Shown here piece by piece: positions 26,938-35,926 of a stretch of 64,000 nucleotides of DNA (the stretch's first letter is position 1; the number at the start of each line of letters is the position of its first letter). The notes beneath the pieces are model-generated. The model was given only the letters and a program-made list of their open reading frames with translations. It had not been told where the DNA came from and did not search any database. The translations under genes and the position numbers were made by a program. The stretch spans positions 20,361 through 84,360 of the forward strand of contig JAVBON010000026.1 of assembly GCA_031550525.1 (NCBI GenBank), written 5' to 3'. The DNA comes from WRHT01 sp031550525. Lineage in GTDB: Bacteria > Desulfobacterota > Desulfovibrionia > Desulfovibrionales > Desulfovibrionaceae.

Positions 26938-27161
26938 TGAGCATAAATGAATTTTTGGAAGAAATGCTGGATGTTTTGCAGCGTGACGACCCCATAAGCG
27001 CTGGCATGGCCCTTGCGGATATTGAAGAATGGGACTCCATGGCCATAATGGGCACGGCGGCTTTTTTGGACCGCCACTTCAACGTGCGCCTCAGCATGAA
27101 CGACTTTAAAGGGTTTACCACCGTGGCCGACATAGCCAAAGCCGCGGGCATAAAAGCATGA
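26937..27161 (+). CDS. Acyl carrier protein (second)
   Basis: A 74-residue carrier protein with Ser34 in EEWDSMAIMGTAAFLD as the probable phosphopantetheine site. The sequence IEEWDSM resembles the FkbH-associated carrier proteins that hold hydroxyacyl or glyceryl units. It overlaps the preceding synthase by one base and the following reductase by ATGA. Having two different ACPs in one operon suggests that two acyl units are held separately before they are joined. Which ACP serves which enzyme is not visible from sequence. Confidence 0.85.
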   Translation: MSINEFLEEMLDVLQRDDPISAGMALADIEEWDSMAIMGTAAFLDRHFNVRLSMNDFKGFTTVADIAKAAGIKA

Positions 27162-27901
27162 TCCGCTTCACCCCCGAAGACGTGCTGCTGGTAACCGGCG
27201 CATCCTCCGGCTTTGGGGCCGCATCCGCCCTGCTGCTCAACAGCCTTGGGGCAACGGTTATTGCCGCCGCCCGCGATCAGGAGCGCCTTAAGGCCGTGGC
27301 CGCGCAAAGCGCCAACCCGCAAAATTTTCATTGCCATACCAAAGATCTGGCCCAAGACGCCGACAGCCTTGGCGATTGGGTTAAAGAGCTTAAAAACGCC
27401 CACGGCAAACTGCGCGGCCTTTTACACTGCGCCGGAATATGCGGCATAACGCCGGTGCGCCTGCAAGAAAGCCAAGGCCTGCGCCAGATGTTGGACGTAA
27501 ACCTGGTGGCGGGCTATCAACTTGGCCGCGCCTTTCTTGACCGGCGCAACAACATAGGCGCTGGGGCCTCCATGGTTTTCATCGCATCCACCGGCGCTTT
27601 CAGCGGCAATGCGGGCATATCGGCCTACGCCGCTTCCAAGGGCGCGGTTTTTTCCATGTCCAGAGCCATGGCCTGCGAGTTCGCGCCGCAGGGCATTCGC
27701 GTAAACTGCATCTCTCCAGCTTTTATACTCACGCCCATGACCGAAACCCTGCATGAGCATTACCCGGACTGGGCCGATTACCCACTGGGGCCCGGCAGCC
27801 CGCAAGACGTGGCCCAAGCCGCCGCCTGGCTGCTTTCCGGCGCTTCGCGCTGGGTTACGGGCCAAAACATAGTGCTGGACGGCGGGAATAGCCTGAAATG
27901 A
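27158..27901 (+). CDS. Short-chain dehydrogenase, 3-oxoacyl-ACP reductase-like
   Basis: A 247-residue SDR with the NAD(P)-binding motif VTGASSGFGAASALLL at residues 12-27. The catalytic Ser lies in VFIASTGAF and the Tyr-x3-Lys in YAASKGAVFS. The C-terminal GASRWVTGQNIVLDGG is characteristic of the FabG-like group. Within this operon it probably reduces the 3-oxoacyl-ACP made by the FabH-like enzymes to a 3-hydroxyacyl product. Overlaps with both neighbours (ATGA) place it firmly in the operon. Reduction of a sugar nucleotide intermediate is the alternative. Confidence 0.85.
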   Translation: MIRFTPEDVLLVTGASSGFGAASALLLNSLGATVIAAARDQERLKAVAAQSANPQNFHCHTKDLAQDADSLGDWVKELKNAHGKLRGLLHCAGICGITPVRLQESQGLRQMLDVNLVAGYQLGRAFLDRRNNIGAGASMVFIASTGAFSGNAGISAYAASKGAVFSMSRAMACEFAPQGIRVNCISPAFILTPMTETLHEHYPDWADYPLGPGSPQDVAQAAAWLLSGASRWVTGQNIVLDGGNSLK

Positions 27902-29670
27902 CCCCGCTGTTTCAGGATGCCCCCACACGGGCGGACCTGCTGGCCCTGCCGCTGCCGGAAAACCTCCGGCACATAACCATTGCGGTGCACCGTAACCATG
28001 CCTTTGAGCTGGCCGCTTCGGCCTTAAACCCCTTTCTGGCCCTTTCCGGCCTGCAAGCCGATTTCTGGTACAGCGATTATGACGACAGCCTGAGCTTCGC
28101 CCATATGCCGCCCAAGGCCGATATTCACATTATCTGGGTGGACGCGGCCAAATACCGAATGGAAAATTTCGCGGCATGGCTGAGCGGGCGGGCGCAGGCC
28201 CTGCGCGAGGCCGGAGTTGCTGAATTGGAGGCCGGCGCGGACAAATCCGGAATCTACACGGATAATGCCAATATTGCCGAGGGTATCTTCAAGGTTGAGG
28301 CGGGTAATGCGTATATTGGCCCAGACCAGTCCAAATCTGTTGCGCTTAATCCGGCCAATGGCCTGAACAGGCCCAAAACAGGCGCAAATAGAATAATAGT
28401 GGCCTGTACCGGCACATCTGGCCTTACGCCAGAACTGCCCGCCACTTCAGCTATCACACTCAAACTGCCTGACCAAACCCTGTTTCTGGATGTGGACGCC
28501 GCAACCGCGCACTTGGGCGGGCAGGCTTTTTCCGAGCGCCTGCAAGCGCTGGCAGGCACACGCCTTTCCAACTCCGCGCTACTCTTGGCGGCCCGCGAGC
28601 TGGGCTGCCGCTATATCCCCGCCCTGCTCCTCACTCCGCTCAAAGCGCTGGTGCTGGATTTGGACAACACCCTTTACGACGGCGTGCTGGGCGAAGACGG
28701 CATACAGGGCGTAACCCCGCGCCAAGCCGTGCAAAAACGCCTCAAAGAACTGGCCGGGCAAGGCTTTATGCTGGCTTTGGCCTCTAAAAATGAAGAAGAC
28801 GACGTTAAAAGGCTGTTTGCCGAGCGCGCTGATTTTGCCCTGCGTTGGGAGGATTTTTCAGCCGCCCGCATAAACTGGCGGCCCAAGCCTGAAAATATCG
28901 CCGAGATTGCGCGGGATTTAAACATAGGGTTGGACGCCATGCTCTTTGTGGACGACAACCCTGGCGAAGCCCTGCGCGCCGCCGTTGAACTGCCTGAATT
29001 GCACGTTGCCGAAGCCCCCTCGGCGGAAGTTGCCTTAAACATCCTGCGCTTTTACCCCGGCCTGATGAAAACATCCTTTACGGCGGAGGACGCCCTGCGC
29101 GGGGCCGACGCGCGGGCCAATGCCGCCCGGCGCGAGCTTGGAGCAGGCCTAAGCGCTGAGGAGTATGTAGCGGCCCTGCAAATTGAAATGGATTTTGCCG
29201 TAAACAAGCTGGAACAACTGCCCCGCGTGACGGAACTGCTGAACAAAACCAACCAGTTTATTCTGTCTTTCAAAAGGCCTGACCCCGCCGAAGCTGCAAA
29301 ATACATGGCGGAGCCAAACCGTTGCGTGGTCACGGCTGCCATGCGCGACAAGCTTTCGGATAGCGGCATAATCGCCGTGCTGCTGGCCCGCCAAAACGGC
29401 GATATGTATGTTGACGAGCTTGCCGTAAGCTGCCGGGCGCTGGGCCGGGGCGTGGAAAACGGCATGCTCGCCCAAATGTTGCGCCTGGCGGCTGAACATT
29501 TGGGGAACAAAGGCAAAATTTTTGTGTGCCATAAAACAGGCCCGCGCAACAAACCGGCCCTGGATTGGCTGGCAAGCTGCGTGGCCGTGCCGCAGAAAGA
29601 TAACTTGGCGCTGCTTCCAGCCTTGCCTGCGGCGGAGCTTGCGGGAGTAAAAACAAGGCTGTTGGGTTAG
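27898..29670 (+). CDS. FkbH-like HAD-IIIC protein
   Basis: A 590-residue protein of the FkbH family. The N-terminal 240 residues form the variable region with a Ser/Asp-rich fold (FWYSDYDDSLSFAHMPP). The HAD-IIIC domain begins at LVLDLDNTLYDGVLGEDG, with D254 and D256 as the catalytic Asp pair, and includes LASKNEEDDVKRLF and MLFVDDNPGE. A C-terminal GNAT-like region ends the protein. Known FkbH proteins activate phosphoglycerate-type C3 units and load them on an ACP, or help make acyl decorations. The gene closes the operon, overlapping the reductase by ATGA. Its substrate here is unknown. The next gene is 301 bases away. Confidence 0.85.
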   Translation: MTPLFQDAPTRADLLALPLPENLRHITIAVHRNHAFELAASALNPFLALSGLQADFWYSDYDDSLSFAHMPPKADIHIIWVDAAKYRMENFAAWLSGRAQALREAGVAELEAGADKSGIYTDNANIAEGIFKVEAGNAYIGPDQSKSVALNPANGLNRPKTGANRIIVACTGTSGLTPELPATSAITLKLPDQTLFLDVDAATAHLGGQAFSERLQALAGTRLSNSALLLAARELGCRYIPALLLTPLKALVLDLDNTLYDGVLGEDGIQGVTPRQAVQKRLKELAGQGFMLALASKNEEDDVKRLFAERADFALRWEDFSAARINWRPKPENIAEIARDLNIGLDAMLFVDDNPGEALRAAVELPELHVAEAPSAEVALNILRFYPGLMKTSFTAEDALRGADARANAARRELGAGLSAEEYVAALQIEMDFAVNKLEQLPRVTELLNKTNQFILSFKRPDPAEAAKYMAEPNRCVVTAAMRDKLSDSGIIAVLLARQNGDMYVDELAVSCRALGRGVENGMLAQMLRLAAEHLGNKGKIFVCHKTGPRNKPALDWLASCVAVPQKDNLALLPALPAAELAGVKTRLLG

Positions 29671-29706
29671 ATCTGGTGGAAGAATATGGAAAAGGCGCCG
29701 CGTGCC

Positions 29707-29855
29707 AGGTTGTGTCTACATTCAGAGTGATTTTGCGCTCTGGCAGGGAAGCAAGGCTTTTAACCGAAAGAGTATACTCTTACGGTATTCGACTGAGGGG
29801 CAAAGCTTTGCAGACGCAGCCAGAGGGCAAAAGCGTCTGAATGTCGACACAACCT
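29707..29855. mobile_element. MITE-like element, copy 1 (149 bp)
   Basis: The ends are inverted repeats of 20 bases with 19 matching (AGGTTGTGTC... and its complement ...GACACAACCT). The interior has no open reading frame. A second element of exactly the same length and very similar sequence lies at 44963-45111. No target-site duplication is evident. Confidence 0.8.
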
Positions 29856-29859
29856 GAGG

Positions 29860-29929
29860 CAGATTTATAAAATCTTGGCTGCGCCCAACCCCGCAATATG
29901 GCGGTAAACCGCCTTGACCTTGCAACTGT
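29860..29929 (-). repeat. Repeat A, diverged inverted copy
   Basis: CAGATTTATAAAATCTTGGCTGCGCCCAACCCCGC..GCCTTGACCTTGCAAC is the reverse complement of repeat A with several changes. It directly abuts the MITE-like element. Confidence 0.6.
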
Positions 29930-29971
29930 CATAATCCGCGCTGCCTTGATTACACGGGTAAAGGATTTGCC

Positions 29972-30628
29972 ATGAGCGATAATACAACCAAATCAATAGT
30001 CATAGTCGGCAACTCCGGCTTTGCCCGCGAGTGCTACGCCATGCTGCGCGCCGTTATGCGGCGCGAGCCCGCGTTATCCGTAAAAGGTTTTTTAAGCTTT
30101 GAAGGTTACAAAGGCGACCTGAAAGAGCTTTCCGGCCTGCTGCTGGGCACTGACGACGAATACGCCCACCAGCCAGGCGAGTATGCCGTTATTGGCATAG
30201 GCGACCCGCACCTGCGCCGCAAGGCCTACCTTAAGCTAAGAGCCAGGGGCGTGCCCTTTTTCACCCTTATCCACCCCAACGCTTATGTGGATGAGGCCAC
30301 CAGCGTGGGCGAAGGCTGCATTTTCGGCAGCAAGTGCTACATTAACTGCAACTGCGCCATCGGCCCCGGCAACCTCTTTAACGGGCTGGTACACATGGGC
30401 CACGACTGCACGGTGGGCGAGTGCAACTTTTTCGGCCCCAACGTGCAGATTTTGGGCGGAGTAAACATGGGCGGCTGCAACTCCGTTGGCGCTACCAGCG
30501 TTATTATGCCCGCCGCCCGCATTGGCAGCGGCAATATAATAGCCCCCTTGAGCGCCGTATACAAAGGCTGCCGCGACAACACCTATATGTCAGGCAACCC
30601 GGCGGTGAAAGTGGGAACGCGGGAATAG
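29972..30628 (+). CDS. Hexapeptide-repeat acyltransferase, NeuD/PglD family
   Basis: A 218-residue sugar acyltransferase. The N-terminal Rossmann part (SIVIVGNSGFARECYAML) is typical of NeuD and PglD, which acetylate sialic acid or amino sugar nucleotides. Residues about 108-205 are a left-handed beta helix of hexapeptide repeats (VGEGCIFGSKCYINCNCAIGPGN), with the catalytic His in LVHMGHDCTVG. The C-terminal SGNPAVKVG is also typical. It has AAAGGA seven bases before the ATG. It may transfer an acetyl group, or the acyl group made by the ACP operon upstream, to an amino sugar. The latter is a hypothesis from context only. Confidence 0.87.
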   Translation: MSDNTTKSIVIVGNSGFARECYAMLRAVMRREPALSVKGFLSFEGYKGDLKELSGLLLGTDDEYAHQPGEYAVIGIGDPHLRRKAYLKLRARGVPFFTLIHPNAYVDEATSVGEGCIFGSKCYINCNCAIGPGNLFNGLVHMGHDCTVGECNFFGPNVQILGGVNMGGCNSVGATSVIMPAARIGSGNIIAPLSAVYKGCRDNTYMSGNPAVKVGTRE

Positions 30629-30675
30629 GCACAGCCAATTTCCTCCCAAAATCAGGGCCAGCATATTAGCAGCGC

Positions 30676-32298
30676 TTATTCAAGCACGGCCCATACCGGC
30701 GCGCCCAGCGCAACATGGGCGTATTTATGCTCGAGATTTTTGACCAGCGACGGCAAATAGCATTTTCTGGTGAAGACTATTACCGGTTTTGCGTCATCCG
30801 CAGTTAGGTCTTTGGGGTGGATAACCGGAATACCCTCCACTTGCGCGGGGTAGCCGGGCATATCTATTAAAAAGGCCACAGGTTTGGCGGCGGCGAACAG
30901 CCCCGCGAATTTTTTGTAAGAAGCGCCACAGCCCCAGAAGTATACTTCCTTTCCGGCCAGAGCGGCGGCTTTTTCCCGCAGGATTCGCCGATGATGCTCG
31001 CCGTAAAGCTCCCAAAACAATTCGTACAGCCTCAGGGAAAGTTTCAAACCTGACGCGGCGGCGAGAAAGGCTTCAAAATCCGCCTCCGGCAAGAGCGGCC
31101 TCAGGTAAAGCAGCATGCTGCGCTTATACAGCTCCTGCCCCTGGGCGTTATCTTCAAGCACAAAGGGGTATTGGTCCTTGAGCGGGTCAAAGGCCATGCC
31201 CTGGTACAAAAAATGACGCGGCGCCGGCAGCAGATGCGGCTCGCCGGCAAGGGGCAGAGCCGCCGCCGATCTCAAGGCCGCCTTGAAATCATCGTCACTG
31301 TCAACCTTGAATACATAGGGGTCGCCGTCAGCGAAGCTCAAGGGCACGTCTATGCCTTTTAGGTGCGACAAGGCGGCGTCATCTTCCACCAAATCCTCGC
31401 GGTAGTTGGATGGATACCAGCGCTCGGCAAAGGTCTCTATCTCAGCCGTGCTAAAACGCTTGTCCAGCACGGTTATATCCGTATCCATATTGCGCAGTTT
31501 CTTGTCTTTAAAAAGTTTCAGCAGGCCGGTGCTGAAAAGCTCGCTGGTATCGCCAAGGCGCTGGCGTTGCATGGGCAGGCACATGCCGCAGTGCGCGCAC
31601 AGCTTTGACGCCTGCGCCTGAAACTCGTGCGGGGCGCGCCGCCACCAGCCGGGCTCCACGGGCCATGCGTTGGCTCCGTCATGCAGGAGGCGGTCAATGG
31701 CCGCGCCCACCTCGCAAAAATATGCGCCGTTTATGTTTACGGTAGGGCTCCAGATGCGCTGCACCCAGCAGTTGTTTATGAGCTTCCATTTAAGGGCCTC
31801 ATCCTGCACGGCGTCGCCCACGGCCAGGGTAAGCGGGTGGTGGCTGCACACCTCCTGCTGCGCCGCATCATGCGCGTTGTAGCGGATGGTGCGGTAAGTT
31901 CTGGTCATGTCGCAATCGCCCTCCGGCCACTCGCTCCAGGCATATTCCGGCACCCAGCTATATTTGGAATCCACCGCTGGTTTTGAGGCGATGGCGCGTT
32001 TTTTCATGCCCGGCAGGCCAGAGGTGAAAATATTCAGCTTTTCCTGCGGCAGGTGCCTGCGCAAAAGAGCGTTAACCTCGGCGAATTGCGGATGCATAAG
32101 AGGCTCGCCGCCTATTATGCTGACCATGGAGGGCCAGTCTTTATACGCAATAATGGCGGCTTCTATTTTATCAAGGGGCATGTGCCTGCGCTGGTCCGTA
32201 CGCAAATGCCGCGTATAGCGCGTGCAGTATATGCAGGTATTGGGGCATACCGACGTAATGTCGATGAGCGCGCTCCACGTTTTATGCATGTAATCCAT
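30676..32298 (-). CDS. Radical SAM/SPASM-like enzyme with C-terminal Rossmann-type domain
   Basis: A 540-residue protein. The radical SAM cluster motif CPNTCIYC lies at residues about 18-25 and GGEPLMHPQF near 64. An auxiliary cluster is suggested by Cys residues in INNCWVQRIWSP..AYFCEVG and LCAHCGMCLPMQ. After a long middle region, residues about 450-540 form a Rossmann-like unit (EVYFWGCGASYKKFAGLF, then PVAFLIDMPGYPAQVEGIPVIHP), which in other proteins binds nucleotide cofactors. In a glycan cluster this may modify a sugar or lipid carrier. It is convergent with the NeuD-like gene and probably heads a minus-strand unit behind two glycosyltransferases. The ATG has GGAG upstream. Confidence 0.82.
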   Translation of the reverse strand: MDYMHKTWSALIDITSVCPNTCIYCTRYTRHLRTDQRRHMPLDKIEAAIIAYKDWPSMVSIIGGEPLMHPQFAEVNALLRRHLPQEKLNIFTSGLPGMKKRAIASKPAVDSKYSWVPEYAWSEWPEGDCDMTRTYRTIRYNAHDAAQQEVCSHHPLTLAVGDAVQDEALKWKLINNCWVQRIWSPTVNINGAYFCEVGAAIDRLLHDGANAWPVEPGWWRRAPHEFQAQASKLCAHCGMCLPMQRQRLGDTSELFSTGLLKLFKDKKLRNMDTDITVLDKRFSTAEIETFAERWYPSNYREDLVEDDAALSHLKGIDVPLSFADGDPYVFKVDSDDDFKAALRSAAALPLAGEPHLLPAPRHFLYQGMAFDPLKDQYPFVLEDNAQGQELYKRSMLLYLRPLLPEADFEAFLAAASGLKLSLRLYELFWELYGEHHRRILREKAAALAGKEVYFWGCGASYKKFAGLFAAAKPVAFLIDMPGYPAQVEGIPVIHPKDLTADDAKPVIVFTRKCYLPSLVKNLEHKYAHVALGAPVWAVLE

Positions 32299-32331
32299 AT
32301 TACTCTCCAGCCAGACAGCGCCGCTGCAAAA

Positions 32332-33339
32332 CTATTCGTACAGGTTAACCGCTTCCGGCCTGCTTGCGCCGCGCAACAGGCGCGAGGACCGCACTATTTT
32401 CTCGGCGTTTATGCGGTTGCCCAGCAGCAGCACTTTTATAAGGGTGGCCGCATCGGTAAACTCCAGCAAAGAAGCCACTGTGGCGTCTGATATGGCGTCG
32501 CCCTCCTCTTTGCCCACGGCCACGCTGAGCCTGCCGGTGCAGAGGCTGAGGTAGTGCTCCAAAAACCAGCCGTAATCAGCGGCCAAGGCCTCGTCAAAAC
32601 CTTTGGCGCGCACGTACGGCACAAGCTCCTCACGGATAAAATAGGTGTATACGGCCCGCTCCACCGTATCGGCACGGTCCTTCTCCCACCAGTAGTAGCC
32701 GTAGCCCACCAGATCGCTGCCCACGTATTTTTTGGCATTCATCAAAAAGAGCGCGGTCAGGTACAAATCTTCCACAAAGCGCAACACCTTGCTGGAATGG
32801 GCGGTTTCGCACACCGAAAGGCACAGGTCTTTGGAATAGAGCTTGTTCCACAACACGGTGCCGTGAATGTCCGTTTTGAGGTATTTGGTAAAAATATCGC
32901 GCCCTTCAAGTATTTCCGCAAAGGGGTCGCCCATATGAAAATAGCGCTTGAAATTGCCTATATTGTCTGTGAAGGCAGCGCGAAAATGCAGCACATCCGC
33001 CCCTGCTTCGTCAAACATGGCTACATGCCGGGCCAGAGTATCGTCACCTTTAAGGGTGTCGTCGGCATCGGCAAAGGCTATTATGCGGCCGGCAGCGCCC
33101 TCAATGCCCAAAAGCCTTGCCTCTTTGGTGTACACGCGCCGGTTGTTGTACAAGGCCCGCACGTTAAGCCCCTTGGCGCGGTAAGCGTCCAGCAGGTCGC
33201 CGCAGCTTTCTTCCGAGCAGTCATCTACCACCACAACTTCCAAATCAACGCCCCGCTGCGCCAAAATGCTGTCAAACAGCACCGGCAGGCAATGCTTGTG
33301 GTTATGGTTGGGCACTATTATGGAAATTGTCGGCTGCAT
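32332..33339 (-). CDS. Family 2 glycosyltransferase
   Basis: A 335-residue GT-A enzyme. The N-terminal ISIIVPNHNHKHCLPVLFDSIL and VVVVDDCSEESCGDLL segments bind the nucleotide sugar. The metal-binding Asp-x-Asp lies in IIAFADADDTL near residue 92. The C-terminal part is typical of enzymes extending O-antigen or protein-linked glycans. It reads in the same direction as its neighbours, 33 bases upstream of the radical SAM gene and 51 bases downstream of the large glycosyltransferase. The sugar donor cannot be predicted. Confidence 0.87.
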   Translation of the reverse strand: MQPTISIIVPNHNHKHCLPVLFDSILAQRGVDLEVVVVDDCSEESCGDLLDAYRAKGLNVRALYNNRRVYTKEARLLGIEGAAGRIIAFADADDTLKGDDTLARHVAMFDEAGADVLHFRAAFTDNIGNFKRYFHMGDPFAEILEGRDIFTKYLKTDIHGTVLWNKLYSKDLCLSVCETAHSSKVLRFVEDLYLTALFLMNAKKYVGSDLVGYGYYWWEKDRADTVERAVYTYFIREELVPYVRAKGFDEALAADYGWFLEHYLSLCTGRLSVAVGKEEGDAISDATVASLLEFTDAATLIKVLLLGNRINAEKIVRSSRLLRGASRPEAVNLYE

Positions 33340-33390
33340 TTTTCCTCCTGGTTATTGCTGGCAAGTAGCGGGCATAGCCATTGCCGCGCG

Positions 33391-35643
33391 TCAGTTACCG
33401 TTATTTGCGGAATCTGGCAGCATGGCCATAATATAATCAATATTGACCTTTTCATGCTCGGCTATGCGCGGTAGCGCTATACGCGCAAAATCGGGGCATG
33501 TAAGCGCCGCCTTTTCTACCAGCTTGAAATCATTATGTGTTTTTGCATAATTAATCAGATCTCCAAAAACACTAAAACTTTTAGGCCCTAATATGGAAAA
33601 ATAACGTCCGCCAAGGCGCCTGTTAACCGTGTTATAGCAAATCAATTCATCCAGGCCCCATTTGGCCCTATGCGCGGTCATATCCACATGCGTGCCGTAA
33701 AAAAGAGAGTCTTTATGCCTCCTGTATACGCTCATCGGCTCGTTAATAAAGCCTATTTTTCCAATTTCGGCATGCAAAATATGCCAGTACCAGTCGCCTG
33801 GCGTTAAATCCGGCACAAACCAATCCGGCAAACCGTCTTTAAAACGCCAGCGGTACATTACGGAACCTGTCTGCATCATGTTCAGCCGCAGTAAATCCGT
33901 AAGATAATAAAACTGGCGCACCCCGCGCCGCAAATAGTTTTCTGAAGGGTAGTACTCTTCGTGCTCCGGCGTATCTTCAAACAATACCTTGGCAACATGA
34001 AAGCACACGGTACAATCCTGATGCTTGTCCAAAAAATCCGCCTGTTTTTGCAGCTTATGATCGTCAATAAAATAATCATCGCCGTCAAGCAACGCTACAT
34101 AAGGGCTGTTGGCCCGGTTGAACATTTCCCAAATGCCTTCGCCTTCAAACAGCCATGGGTGGTGTATGTATGTTATCGAACCGGGGTGTTGCTTCGCGTA
34201 TCCTTCAACAAGGCCTCTAATGCCGTCGCTTGCACCGGCATCCATAATAAGATGGCGCACGGGAAAATCTGTTTTTTGAGCCAGCACGCTTTCAATATTA
34301 TCCGCAATAAACTTCTCATGGTTGGCGGTAAGCGTACATACTGTGACCTTGTAGTCTTCAGCCGGAGTATCTCCAACCGCCACGCGGGCAAAATTTTCTC
34401 CAGCCGCGCGTTCCATGGCCTGTTTAAGCACAGCCATATCCGGTTTAAGCATGCATGAGGGAAACCGGCGTAACATTTCCAGCAAAAGAGCCGCAAAACC
34501 GTCTGGCAAACTTTTTACCGCCCTGGCCGCATCGTCAAAGCTCAAATCGCCGTACTGAGGCAGCAGGTCGCTTGCGGATAATTGCGGGAAGTCCGCCTTG
34601 CGGCCCGTTATTATTTCCACCTGCCTTATAAACGGCATGTATTTTTTGATAATATCATGGCGGAGATTGGCGCTTAATAATGAATGACGTTGCGGCTCAC
34701 GCGCAAAAACCGTCATACATTCCATAATCGCCGGGTATAGCGCCGAAAATTCCCCATACCCGCGTTGCATATGCATATCGGCATATAAAGGCGAGCCATG
34801 CATGCCAAGCATAAGCATACTATAATACAGGTTCTGGATTGCATTAATAAAAAACAGCAGCGCTGGCGGCAGCTTAAAATCAACCGGCCCGGCAGGGGGA
34901 ATATGCTCGCCGGTATCTACCCACGCAGGCATAATGGACGCGTGCTCACATATCTTTCCGGCCAAAGCGCCGCCAAAGTCCGGCTCGCCATTATCAACCA
35001 GCACCTCAAGGCCCGCCAGGCCCCGCCCTTGCAGGCTATGCAGATAAAGCAATCCGGCAAGCGGATTCACCGGCTCGTCCTTTAGCGAGCTGCTAATTAA
35101 AAGACCCGGAGTTTCAAGAAGTTGACGGTAGGTAACTGGCGTATGAGCCACGGCTTTTGACAACACGCCGTACTCAAGCAGAGACTCCATCTCTATATCA
35201 GGCCGGGCGCAAGCCCATAAAAAAGACTGACCCGCATTGGGGCAAACAGCGCGGGTTTGTTCGTATACATGTTTGATATAGTCGGGAAAATAACCGTAAA
35301 ACGGCCAGAACAAACACACGCGGCTATCATTGCCGGTGCTTGTTTCGCGCTTGGCGGCAAGCCAGTCAAAATTCTGCTGGCTATATGCCGCCGGTACGGG
35401 CAGTATTCCGCTGAAGACCAGCTTTGTTGGGGAATCCGGGGCGATATCAAACATGCCGTGCGCAGCAATAAGGCCGTGTGACTGAATAAAATCGCGGTTT
35501 AAAGTCAAAACCCCGTCGGCAGCAAAAATATGCCTGAAATTGCCCAATACATGTACTATTTTTCCAATTCCCATATTATACACCCCGGCCCAATATGCAT
35601 GCCAATACCCAATAAAACCCGGAGCCATGCCATAACCGCGCAT
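33391..35643 (-). CDS. Large protein with C-terminal family 2 glycosyltransferase domain
   Basis: About 750 residues. The C-terminal half (residues about 430-680) is a family 2 glycosyltransferase: VTVCTLTANHEKFIADNIESVL, MDAGASDGIRGLVEGY, and the metal-binding region VALLDGDDYFIDDHKLQ. The N-terminal 420 residues have no family I recognise. They contain PFYGYFPDYIKHVYEQTRAV and many aromatic residues, but no signal or membrane helix. The N-terminus is unclear: the ATG at 35643 is given, a TTG at 35658 is possible, and neither has a good ribosome binding site. It transcribes away from the methyltransferase at 35927. Confidence 0.78.
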   Translation of the reverse strand: MRGYGMAPGFIGYWHAYWAGVYNMGIGKIVHVLGNFRHIFAADGVLTLNRDFIQSHGLIAAHGMFDIAPDSPTKLVFSGILPVPAAYSQQNFDWLAAKRETSTGNDSRVCLFWPFYGYFPDYIKHVYEQTRAVCPNAGQSFLWACARPDIEMESLLEYGVLSKAVAHTPVTYRQLLETPGLLISSSLKDEPVNPLAGLLYLHSLQGRGLAGLEVLVDNGEPDFGGALAGKICEHASIMPAWVDTGEHIPPAGPVDFKLPPALLFFINAIQNLYYSMLMLGMHGSPLYADMHMQRGYGEFSALYPAIMECMTVFAREPQRHSLLSANLRHDIIKKYMPFIRQVEIITGRKADFPQLSASDLLPQYGDLSFDDAARAVKSLPDGFAALLLEMLRRFPSCMLKPDMAVLKQAMERAAGENFARVAVGDTPAEDYKVTVCTLTANHEKFIADNIESVLAQKTDFPVRHLIMDAGASDGIRGLVEGYAKQHPGSITYIHHPWLFEGEGIWEMFNRANSPYVALLDGDDYFIDDHKLQKQADFLDKHQDCTVCFHVAKVLFEDTPEHEEYYPSENYLRRGVRQFYYLTDLLRLNMMQTGSVMYRWRFKDGLPDWFVPDLTPGDWYWHILHAEIGKIGFINEPMSVYRRHKDSLFYGTHVDMTAHRAKWGLDELICYNTVNRRLGGRYFSILGPKSFSVFGDLINYAKTHNDFKLVEKAALTCPDFARIALPRIAEHEKVNIDYIMAMLPDSANNGN

Positions 35644-35926
35644 ATCTTGTTTAAGCAAAGATAAATGAGGTTAACCGCCGCAGGCATACTTTGCTCAAGT
35701 TCTCAAAAAGGCATATAAAGCAATTGCCATGTACAAGCAACATACGTGCCAAAACAGCCTTAACCATATTACGATATACGCAATTACCCCTAATTCATGC
35801 GGCATTGTGCCTAAACACATAAACAACACCAGTTCTAAAGAACGCGCGTATTCATCCGAATAGTCTCTTGAGCCGGTTTTTTATCAGGTAAAATTCATCA
35901 ATCTTCAAATACTATCAGGTAACATT

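Noticed and set aside
29707..29855. Target-site duplication around the MITE-like element
   Set aside because: Flanks of neither copy show a convincing direct repeat; TA beside copy 2 is absent from copy 1.
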